Below, piece by piece: positions 1 through 6,814 of a stretch of 16,906 nt of DNA. The stretch covers positions 1 through 16,906 of the forward strand of contig JANMDQ010000033.1 in assembly GCA_031376385.1 (NCBI GenBank). The letters are read 5' to 3'. The notes beneath the pieces are model-generated. The model did not search any database, had not been told where the DNA came from, and worked only from the letters and a program-made list of their open reading frames with translations. Position numbers and translations under genes: made by a program. How positions within the stretch are numbered: the stretch's first letter is position 1; each line of letters starts with the position of its first letter. Source of the stretch: Aquisediminimonas sp031376385. Its GTDB lineage: Bacteria > Pseudomonadota > Alphaproteobacteria > Sphingomonadales > Sphingomonadaceae.

Positions 1-3
1 CCA

Positions 4-24
4 ACCCTTCGTCAAGCTCAGGGT
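4..24. repeat. Short dispersed-type palindrome
   Basis: An interrupted palindrome with ACCCT at 4-8 and AGGGT at 20-24. Read on the minus strand its core is CTGAGCTTG, close to the CTGAACTTG core of the large inverted repeat at 13087-13196. Palindromes of this style are scattered between genes in many sphingomonad genomes. That it belongs to a repeat family is recognition, not a measured copy number. Confidence 0.4.
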
Positions 25-113
25 GAGAGGTTTGTCAAATCGCGGGTCAAGTCCAAACCGCCCCACGCTCAAACTTGGGTTAAGGGGTGACAGGCCCGGA
101 ATGACGCGTTAAA

Positions 114-129
114 CCCCGAGGATACGGGG
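114..129. other. Small hairpin in the intergenic region
   Basis: CCCCG (114-118) and CGGGG (125-129) form a 5-bp stem with a 6-nt loop, followed by an A-rich stretch on the plus strand and no T run. It may be the remnant of a terminator for a gene left of the window or a leader structure. Nothing else coding was seen in 1-224, and no convincing promoter for the next gene could be picked out there. Confidence 0.25.
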
Positions 130-224
130 AATCAAAAGCGTAACGCACGCCCCATGCCCTAGTCGCAGGCAACCAGTTTCACAGTTTGCTCTTTCGAGTG
201 AACCCTTATGAAGGTGCAAATGCG

Positions 225-1874
225 ATGGGTGCAAAGGCTTCTGATCTTTTCATTGAATGTCTCGAAGAAGAAGGCGTCGAATATATTTTCGGGGTTCCGG
301 GTGAGGAAAATCTCGACTTTCTCGATTCACTCTCCCGTTCCAAAAAGATCAGGCTGATCCTGACGCGTCATGAACAAGGCGCCGGTTTCATGGCCGCGAC
401 TTATGGCCGCCACACCGGCAAGACCGGCGTCTGCCTTGCCACGCTGGGGCCGGGTGCCACGAACTTTGTCACGGCGGCGGCCTATGCTCAGCTAGGCGGG
501 ATGCCCATGATGATGATCACGGGGCAAAAACCGATCAAGAAATCAAAGCAAGGCCGCTTCCAGATCCTCGACGTCGTCGCGATGATGGGGCCGATCACCA
601 AATACACCCATCAGATGGCCAGCAGCGATAATATCCCCAGTCGCGTGCGCGAAGCGTTTCGATTGGCGGAGGAGGAGAAACCCGGGGCGGTCCACATCGA
701 ACTGCCCGAGGATATTGCCGACGAACATACCGACAGCCGCCCCCTACCCCGCAGCAAGGCCCGCCGACCGAGTGCTGATCCCAAGGCTGTGGCCGAAGCG
801 GTAGCAAAGATTGAAAAGGCAAAGTCGCCCATCCTCGTGATTGGAGCCGGGGCCAACCGGACGATGACGTCCAAAATGCTTAAGGAGTTTATCGCCAAAA
901 CAGGCATGCCTTTCCTCACCACGCAATTGGGCAAAGGCGTGATTGACGAACGGCATCCCAAATTCGTGGGCTGTGCCGCATTGTCAGCTGGCGATTTCGT
1001 GCACCGCGCGGTTGAAGCGTCGGACTGCATTATCAACCTTGGCCATGATGTGATCGAAAAGCCTCCCTTCTTCATGCGCGAAGGCGGAGCCGAAGTGATC
1101 CATATCTCGACCCGGTCTGCCGAGGTTGATCCGGTCTATTTCCCGCAAACAGAGGTTCTGGGGGATATTGCCAATGCTGTGTGGCAGATGAAAGAGACAA
1201 TCACGCCCAATCCGGCGTGGAATTTCGACTTCATGTTGAAGGCGCGCCAAGCCGAGGTGGATCATACCGCCAGCATTTCCGGCGACGCGCGTTTCCCGAT
1301 TTATCCGCCGCATCTGGTGCAGGCCGTGCGTGATTCGATGCCCGATGACGGGATTATCTGCCTTGATAATGGCGTGTATAAAATCTGGTTCGCACGCGGC
1401 TATACCGCCTATCATTCGAACACAGTGCTGCTTGATAATGCGCTGGCGACCATGGGCGCAGGGCTCCCTTCTGCCATGATGTCATCAATGATTTATCCCG
1501 ATCGCAAAGTGATGGCGGTGTGCGGCGATGGCGGCTTCATGATGAACAGCCAGGAAATGGAAACCGCAGTTCGGTTGAAACTGAACATGACGGTGCTGAT
1601 CCTGAACGACAACAGCTACGGCATGATCCGCTGGAAACAGGCCAATATGGGTTTTCAGGATTGGGGACTGACTTATGGTAACCCCGACTTCGTGAAATAT
1701 GCGGAAGCCTACGGCGCAAACGGTTACCGGGTTGAAAGCGCTGATCATTTGAAAGAGCTGTTGGCCCATTGCAACAGCACGCCGGGGGTGCATCTGATCG
1801 AGTGCCCGGTCGATTACACGGACAATGATAAAATCTTGAACCGGGATATCAAGGATCTGGCAGCGAAGGTATGA
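225..1874 (+). CDS. Acetolactate synthase-like thiamine-diphosphate enzyme
   Basis: 549 residues from the ATG at 225. GAAGG lies 10 nt ahead of it, while the longer frame opening at 186 uses TTG and adds 13 unconserved residues. The fold is the three-domain PYR/central/PP architecture of ThDP enzymes. VPGEEN and the activating glutamate in RHEQGAGF (Glu50) lie near the N terminus. ThDP/Mg is bound by GDGG (434-437) and NDNSYG (from 461). The motifs FQILDVV and PITKY resemble catabolic acetolactate synthases, and the length fits the large subunit alone. No small regulatory subunit gene follows; instead an aldehyde dehydrogenase overlaps its stop by 4 nt. That pairing also suits a 2-oxoacid decarboxylase whose aldehyde product is oxidised by the next enzyme. 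Membership of the ThDP family is certain; acetolactate synthase activity is a family-name call only. Confidence 0.88.
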   Translation: MGAKASDLFIECLEEEGVEYIFGVPGEENLDFLDSLSRSKKIRLILTRHEQGAGFMAATYGRHTGKTGVCLATLGPGATNFVTAAAYAQLGGMPMMMITGQKPIKKSKQGRFQILDVVAMMGPITKYTHQMASSDNIPSRVREAFRLAEEEKPGAVHIELPEDIADEHTDSRPLPRSKARRPSADPKAVAEAVAKIEKAKSPILVIGAGANRTMTSKMLKEFIAKTGMPFLTTQLGKGVIDERHPKFVGCAALSAGDFVHRAVEASDCIINLGHDVIEKPPFFMREGGAEVIHISTRSAEVDPVYFPQTEVLGDIANAVWQMKETITPNPAWNFDFMLKARQAEVDHTASISGDARFPIYPPHLVQAVRDSMPDDGIICLDNGVYKIWFARGYTAYHSNTVLLDNALATMGAGLPSAMMSSMIYPDRKVMAVCGDGGFMMNSQEMETAVRLKLNMTVLILNDNSYGMIRWKQANMGFQDWGLTYGNPDFVKYAEAYGANGYRVESADHLKELLAHCNSTPGVHLIECPVDYTDNDKILNRDIKDLAAKV

Positions 1875-3304
1875 CCAAGCTCCAATCCACCTATCCGCTC
1901 TATCTGAACAACAAGGCGGAACAGCCTAATACTGACTTGGCGGTGACGGACAAGTTCACTGGCGAAGTCGCGTTCCGCGTTGCGCTTGCCGATGCCAAGA
2001 CGATTGACGCAGGGATTGCGGGGGCCGTTCGCGCCGCCGAACCGATGGCCCGCATGGCGGCTTATGAGCGGCAGGATGTGCTGATGCACTGCGTTGCGCG
2101 CTTCAAAGAACGGTATGACGAACTGGCCTATGCGCTTTGCGTTGAGGCGGGAAAGCCAATCAAAGACGCTGAAGGTGAAGTTGGCCGCCTGATCGACACG
2201 TTCCGCATTGCCGCCGAAGAATCTGTGCGGATGACGGGTGAAGTGCAGCCGCTCGACATTTCTCCGCGCGCGAAGGGTTATATGGGCATCTGGAAACGGG
2301 TTCCGATTGGGCCGTGCTCGTTCATTTCTCCGTTCAACTTTCCGCTCAATCTCGCCGCGCACAAAATCGCCCCAGCCATCGCCGTGGGGTGCTCGTTCGT
2401 CATGAAACCGGCCAGCCGGACACCGCTTGGTGCCATTATCATGGGCGAAGTGCTGGCCGAAACCAACTTGCCAGCAGGTTCCTTCTCGATCCTGCCTGCC
2501 AGCCGCGACGGCGCGGACCTGTTTACTGAGGATGATCGGCTGAAGCTGTTGTCGTTCACCGGATCGCCAGACGTGGGTTGGGCGTTAAAGGCGAAGGCAG
2601 GCAAGAAAAAGGTCGTTCTGGAACTGGGAGGTAATGCCGCAGTCATCATCGACGCTGACGCCGATCTGGAAGACGCGGTTGACCGCGTGATCTTCGGCGC
2701 ATTCTATCAATCCGGGCAAAGCTGCATCGGGGTGCAGCGGATCATCGTGCACGAAAGCGTCTATGATCAGTTCCGGGATGCGCTGGTTGCCAAGGCGGCA
2801 AAGCTCATCTGCGGCAATCCGCATGACCGCGATACGTTCATTGGCCCGATGATTGATGTGAAGGAAGCCACGCGGCTGGACGGCTGGATTCAGGAGGCCA
2901 TTGCCAGCGGAGGCAAGCTGCTGTGCGGCGGCAAGCGCGATGGGGCCATGCTCGCCGCAACCCTCCTCGAAAATGTGCCGCACACGGCAAAGGCAGTGAC
3001 AGAGGAGGCGTTCGGGCCACTGGCCATCCTGTCCAAATTCAGCCGGTTTGAAGACGCGATGGCCGAAGTGAATGACAGCAAATTCGGCTTGCAAGCGGGT
3101 ATCTTCACGCGCGACATCTTCAAGACGCTGGATGCTTGGGATCATCTTGATGTGGGCGGGGTCGTGATCAATGACGTGCCGAGCTACCGAGTCGATAACA
3201 TGCCGTATGGCGGTGTGAAGGATAGCGGGCTGGGCCGTGAAGGTGTGCGCTTTGCGATGGAGGATATGACAGAAATCCGAAACCTGGTCATTCGCCGCCG
3301 ATAA
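1871..3304 (+). CDS. Aldehyde dehydrogenase family protein
   Basis: 477 residues, a full-length NAD(P)-dependent aldehyde dehydrogenase that oxidises an aldehyde to an acid, or to a thioester in some relatives. The oxyanion-hole asparagine sits in SPFNFP (Asn156), the cofactor lysine in VMKP (Lys179), the Rossmann motif is FTGSPDVGW (from 229), the general-base glutamate is in LELGGN (Glu251) and the catalytic cysteine in GQSCIGVQR (Cys285). No catalytic residue is missing. The ATG overlaps the stop of the ThDP enzyme gene (ATGA), so translation is probably coupled and the two proteins likely work in sequence. The motifs recall the lactaldehyde/succinate-semialdehyde/phosphorylated-aldehyde branch, but the substrate cannot be named from sequence. 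Confidence 0.92.
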   Translation: MTKLQSTYPLYLNNKAEQPNTDLAVTDKFTGEVAFRVALADAKTIDAGIAGAVRAAEPMARMAAYERQDVLMHCVARFKERYDELAYALCVEAGKPIKDAEGEVGRLIDTFRIAAEESVRMTGEVQPLDISPRAKGYMGIWKRVPIGPCSFISPFNFPLNLAAHKIAPAIAVGCSFVMKPASRTPLGAIIMGEVLAETNLPAGSFSILPASRDGADLFTEDDRLKLLSFTGSPDVGWALKAKAGKKKVVLELGGNAAVIIDADADLEDAVDRVIFGAFYQSGQSCIGVQRIIVHESVYDQFRDALVAKAAKLICGNPHDRDTFIGPMIDVKEATRLDGWIQEAIASGGKLLCGGKRDGAMLAATLLENVPHTAKAVTEEAFGPLAILSKFSRFEDAMAEVNDSKFGLQAGIFTRDIFKTLDAWDHLDVGGVVINDVPSYRVDNMPYGGVKDSGLGREGVRFAMEDMTEIRNLVIRRR

Positions 3305-3344
3305 TCGCTGAAATGAACACCATTGTGCCGCAGAATCCTCATTT

Positions 3345-3362
3345 CTGTGCTTGCCAGCACAG
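3345..3362. promoter_or_regulatory. Palindrome upstream of the cytochrome operon
   Basis: A perfect 7-bp inverted repeat, CTGTGCT and AGCACAG, around TGCC, 40 nt after the aldehyde dehydrogenase stop and 63 nt before the pentaheme ATG. Written TGTGC-N6-GCACA it has the spacing of CRP/FNR-family operators, though the half-site is not the E. coli consensus. There is no T tract on either side, so it is a poor intrinsic terminator. The rest of 3305-3425 holds an AT-rich patch near 3383-3393 that could contain a -10 element, but no convincing -35. Confidence 0.35.
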
Positions 3363-3425
3363 CCAAATGCCATACAAGTTAAGCATAATAATGGCGGGTC
3401 GCATCGCAGATGAATTTTCCGGACT

Positions 3426-4853
3426 ATGAGTTCGGCGCTTAAGGCGAGGAAAGCGGTGCTAGAGAGAATTTCGCGGGCCATTGGCCATCGGGGGCGCGGG
3501 GTTGCGGCGGCGGGATTATGTCTCAGCCTCGCGCTCTTTGCCGTCATGCTCGGGATTACGAGCGCTAATCAGCCTGTCAAAGCTGCGCTTCCGAACGATA
3601 ATACTCACCTAGGCGTAGCATCGTGCAGCGGCTCTACCTGTCACGGTCGGTCAGAATCTGACGGCAAAGTCGTGCGCCAGGATGAAATCATGCGCTGGCA
3701 GGAAGCCTCCAGCCCCAGCGGAGCGCATAGCCGCGCTTATGCCATATTGTCCGAACCGCGCAGCCAGCAAATTGCCAAGCGGCTGGGCATTGGCAGCGCA
3801 ACATCCGCGCCGATGTGCCTTGGCTGCCATAGCGATGCCGCGGCCTCCAAAGGCCCTCGCTTTCAGCAAAGCGACGGCGTCGGTTGCGAAGCCTGTCATG
3901 GCGGTTCTGCAAACTGGATTGAACCGCACAAGACGGGCAATCGCCGCGCCAGCCTTGCCGGAGGTCTGATCCCGCTGGATCAACCACGAGTGAAGGCCAG
4001 CGTTTGTCTCGATTGTCATTTCGGGTCTGCTGACGGCGGGCAATTCGTCAACCACCGGATCATGTCCGCTGGGCACCCGCGCATATCTTATGAGCTCGAT
4101 CTGTTTTCTACGCTGCAACAGCATCATAACGAAGACGCGGATTATGTCGCGCGCAAGGGCCGCCCCAACGGGGTTCGCGCCTGGGCCGTGGGTCAGGCCA
4201 TGGCCGTTGAACGCTCACTCTCGCTCTATTCAAACCCTGGCCTTGGCACGGAAGGAGCGTTCCCTGAATTCTACTTCTTTGATTGCCACAGCTGCCACCG
4301 TCGCATTTATGACAGCGGCAAGTTCAACCAGACCGCAGTCGATAATCCCGCTCGCCCCATTCCAGAGGGGATGCCGCCGTTCAACGATGAGAACATGATC
4401 ATGCTGAGCGCAGCGGCGCGCGTTGGTGCCCCGGCGCTGGCCCAGAAGTTCGACGCTGATAGCCGCGCTTTCCACGCCGCCATCGCGAAAGACAGGGGCA
4501 GCGCGGTTGCTGCTGCCGGGCGACTGCGGGCCTCAGCCGGGGCCCTTGCCAATGCCTTTGGCACAGCCACTTTCAGTCGCGCCGAGACCTTTGCGATGAT
4601 GGATAGCATAGCCAGCGAAGCGATCACGGCGCGCTTCACCGATTATGAAGGCTGCGTTCAGGCGGTCATGGCCGTGGACACGCTGTTGAACGCCCTAGTC
4701 AATAGCGGGCAAGTCGCAGGCGGATCCGCAACATCCCTGCGCGGAGATATCAACCGCGCCTATGCTGCGGTGCGTGACCCTAACGAGTTCAAACCCTATG
4801 AATTCCGCCGGTCCCTCGGCGGGGCTGTGCGCACAATCAGGACGCTCAGGTGA
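3426..4853 (+). CDS. Pentaheme c-type cytochrome (cytochrome c554-like family)
   Basis: 475 residues. A hydrophobic segment at about 25-45 follows a basic, unusually long N terminus and serves as signal peptide or membrane anchor. Five heme-attachment motifs are visible: a CX4CH at 67-73, CLGCH 131-135, CEACH 154-158, CLDCH 194-198 and CHSCH 287-291. The surrounding pattern (GVGCEACHGG, the AGHPR...YELD stretch at 215-225, many free histidines for distal ligation) fits the multiheme cytochrome c554-like group. The C-terminal 180 residues lack hemes and look helical. It probably takes electrons at the inner membrane or in the periplasm and passes them to the decaheme protein of the same operon. 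An alternative GTG start at 3456 has a better ribosome binding site (GAGGAAA, about 5 nt away) and would remove ten residues. Heme binding is certain; the redox partner is inferred. Confidence 0.9.
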   Translation: MSSALKARKAVLERISRAIGHRGRGVAAAGLCLSLALFAVMLGITSANQPVKAALPNDNTHLGVASCSGSTCHGRSESDGKVVRQDEIMRWQEASSPSGAHSRAYAILSEPRSQQIAKRLGIGSATSAPMCLGCHSDAAASKGPRFQQSDGVGCEACHGGSANWIEPHKTGNRRASLAGGLIPLDQPRVKASVCLDCHFGSADGGQFVNHRIMSAGHPRISYELDLFSTLQQHHNEDADYVARKGRPNGVRAWAVGQAMAVERSLSLYSNPGLGTEGAFPEFYFFDCHSCHRRIYDSGKFNQTAVDNPARPIPEGMPPFNDENMIMLSAAARVGAPALAQKFDADSRAFHAAIAKDRGSAVAAAGRLRASAGALANAFGTATFSRAETFAMMDSIASEAITARFTDYEGCVQAVMAVDTLLNALVNSGQVAGGSATSLRGDINRAYAAVRDPNEFKPYEFRRSLGGAVRTIRTLR

Positions 4854-6814
4854 TGAAGATGCGCCAATCAATATCACTGGTTTCAGCTTTGGCATTGGCA
4901 CTGGCCGGATGTGGTGGCGGGGGCAGCAGCACAAGCCCTGTTGTCACGCCTCCTCCGCCGCCACCCCCGCCGACTGCATCCTTCACGGTGCCCGCGCAAG
5001 TCTCTCTCTCCGTTACTGATGTGGAGCGTGTTCTTGCCCAAGCCATTACCGAAGCACGCGCACAGAACCTGCCTTCCACCATCGCCGTCACAGACCGGGT
5101 CGGCAATGTGCTGGCGGTGTTCAATATGACTGGCGCGCGGCCTACGCTTGCCATTCCGTCACCCAAGAGCGGCACGAATTTCGATGTTCAGGGCTTGAAC
5201 TTCATCCCGGCAGCCGCTGGGGCCATCGCAAAGGCCGTCACCGGGGCCTATCTGTCGAGCGGCGGCAATGCCTTTTCCACCCGGACAGCCAGCCAGATTG
5301 TACAGGAACATTTTCCGCCAGCGCCTACTACCGCAGGGCTGGAAAGCGGGCCACTGTTCGGGGTGCAATTCAGTTCGCTGCCCTGTTCTGATCTCAATAC
5401 GCGCTTTGGCGCGGCAGGCGCAGCGGCGCTGATTGGCCCAAAACGCTCTCCCCTTGGTCTATCGGCTGATGCGGGAGGATTGCCGCTTTACAAGAACGGG
5501 GTTCTGGTTGGCGGGATCGGCATCATGGGTGACGGGGTTTACGGATTTGATCCCAACATCCTAGACGTTGATGCTGAGGCGGAGGAATTTATCGCGCTCG
5601 CCGCGACAACCGGTTTCGAAGCGCCCGTTGAAATTCGCGCTGACCGGATATCGGTGGATGGCACCTTGTTGCGTTATAGCGACGCGACACCTGCGGGCTT
5701 TCGCGGAGGCGCGGCCCCGGCCTTTTCCACGCTCAACGGCAGCGCAGGCAGCTTGCTGGCCGTCACGGGATATTCCACGGCCAGCATCATCGCTGGCACC
5801 GCTTACGGCAGCGAAGCCTCTGGCTACCGGGCATCCACTGCCGCTGAATTTTCTAACCGCGATGCCTTTGTACTGACCGATGGGTCCGGCAATTCCCGCT
5901 TCCCCTTGCGCGGAGGCACCGATGGAAATGCAGTATCCCAGCCGATCACAGCGGCGGAGTCAAAGGCGATCCTCGAAGACGCCTTCCAGATCATGACCCG
6001 CGCCCGCGCCCAGATCAGGCGACCGCTTGATAGCCGCGCCCAAGTAACGATCAGTCTGGTCGATACATTCGGGGCAGTGCTCGGCGTCGTCCGCTCCCCC
6101 GATGCGCCCGTGTTTGGAACGGACGTGTCCCTGCAAAAGGCGCGCACCGTTGGCTTCTTCTCAAACGCGCAAGCAGCAGCCCAACTGACCGCCAACCCCA
6201 GCACGGATGTGCAGGGCATGGTCGTGGCCGCGCGCGCATTTTTCAATGATCCGAACATCCTGACCGGCCAGACGGCGTGGGCGGACCGGGCCATCGGCAA
6301 TGTGTCCCGCCCCTATTTCCCGGACGGCGAAGTGGGGCGGCCAAAGGGGCCATTTTCGCGCAACATCGCCGATTTCAATCCATTTTCCACAGGGCTACAA
6401 TCGGCCCTCATCCTGCCCAATCTGGGCGAGCATCTGAATTTCGTGCTGGGCAACACCGGCACGGATACCAGCCGCCAGTGCACCAAGACGCCGGATGCTG
6501 CGCCAGGGCAGAGCCGCCTGCAAAACGGCTTGCAAATCTTCCCCGGCGGCGTTCCGATTTATCGCGGATCAACGCTCATCGGCGCGATTGGCGTATCGGG
6601 GGACGGCATTGATCAGGATGACATGATTTCCTTCCTCGGCGTCAGCAACGCGGCCACGCGGGTGGGCAGCATCAGCAACGCGCCCGTTGATAAAAGGTCC
6701 GACCAACTCGTTGTGCGACTTGCCGACGGCGCCAATGTCCGCCTGCGCTATGTCAGTTGCCCGTTCGCACCGTTCCTTGATACGGCGGAACAAAATGTTT
6801 GTCAGGGCCGGTAA
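4853..6814 (+). CDS. Lipoprotein with two GlcG/HbpS-type heme-binding-like domains
   Basis: About 653 residues. The start is uncertain: GTG 4850, ATG 4853 (TGATG overlap with the preceding stop) or ATG 4859, the last with AGGTGA 5 nt ahead. The signal peptide ends in LALAGC, a clear lipobox, followed by a Gly/Ser-rich and poly-proline linker. Two copies of a GlcG/HbpS (DUF336) fold follow. Copy one runs about 50-255 (VTDRVGNVLAVF, then GGLPLYKNGVLVGGIGIMGDG); copy two about 365-600 (SLVDTFGAVLGVV, then GGVPIYRGSTLIGAIGVSGDG). Each copy carries a large insertion with one cysteine (near 178 and 543), and two more cysteines sit near the C terminus. HbpS relatives bind heme and some act in heme sensing or degradation. 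Beside two multiheme cytochromes this could be a surface or periplasmic heme-binding accessory, or a structural subunit of the complex. The domain call is by pattern; heme binding is inferred. Confidence 0.75.
   Translation: MKMRQSISLVSALALALAGCGGGGSSTSPVVTPPPPPPPPTASFTVPAQVSLSVTDVERVLAQAITEARAQNLPSTIAVTDRVGNVLAVFNMTGARPTLAIPSPKSGTNFDVQGLNFIPAAAGAIAKAVTGAYLSSGGNAFSTRTASQIVQEHFPPAPTTAGLESGPLFGVQFSSLPCSDLNTRFGAAGAAALIGPKRSPLGLSADAGGLPLYKNGVLVGGIGIMGDGVYGFDPNILDVDAEAEEFIALAATTGFEAPVEIRADRISVDGTLLRYSDATPAGFRGGAAPAFSTLNGSAGSLLAVTGYSTASIIAGTAYGSEASGYRASTAAEFSNRDAFVLTDGSGNSRFPLRGGTDGNAVSQPITAAESKAILEDAFQIMTRARAQIRRPLDSRAQVTISLVDTFGAVLGVVRSPDAPVFGTDVSLQKARTVGFFSNAQAAAQLTANPSTDVQGMVVAARAFFNDPNILTGQTAWADRAIGNVSRPYFPDGEVGRPKGPFSRNIADFNPFSTGLQSALILPNLGEHLNFVLGNTGTDTSRQCTKTPDAAPGQSRLQNGLQIFPGGVPIYRGSTLIGAIGVSGDGIDQDDMISFLGVSNAATRVGSISNAPVDKRSDQLVVRLADGANVRLRYVSCPFAPFLDTAEQNVCQGR

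Noticed and set aside
2585..3547. 320-aa open frame on the minus strand across the aldehyde dehydrogenase gene
   Set aside because: It is antisense to a gene with all catalytic motifs, has no recognisable domain, and runs through the next gene's start region. It follows from codon bias in GC-rich DNA.
4940..4978. C-rich run coding for the poly-proline stalk, considered as a frameshift or phase-variation tract
   Set aside because: It is made of mixed CCT, CCG, CCA and CCC codons with at most five identical bases in a row. The reading frame is intact on both sides.
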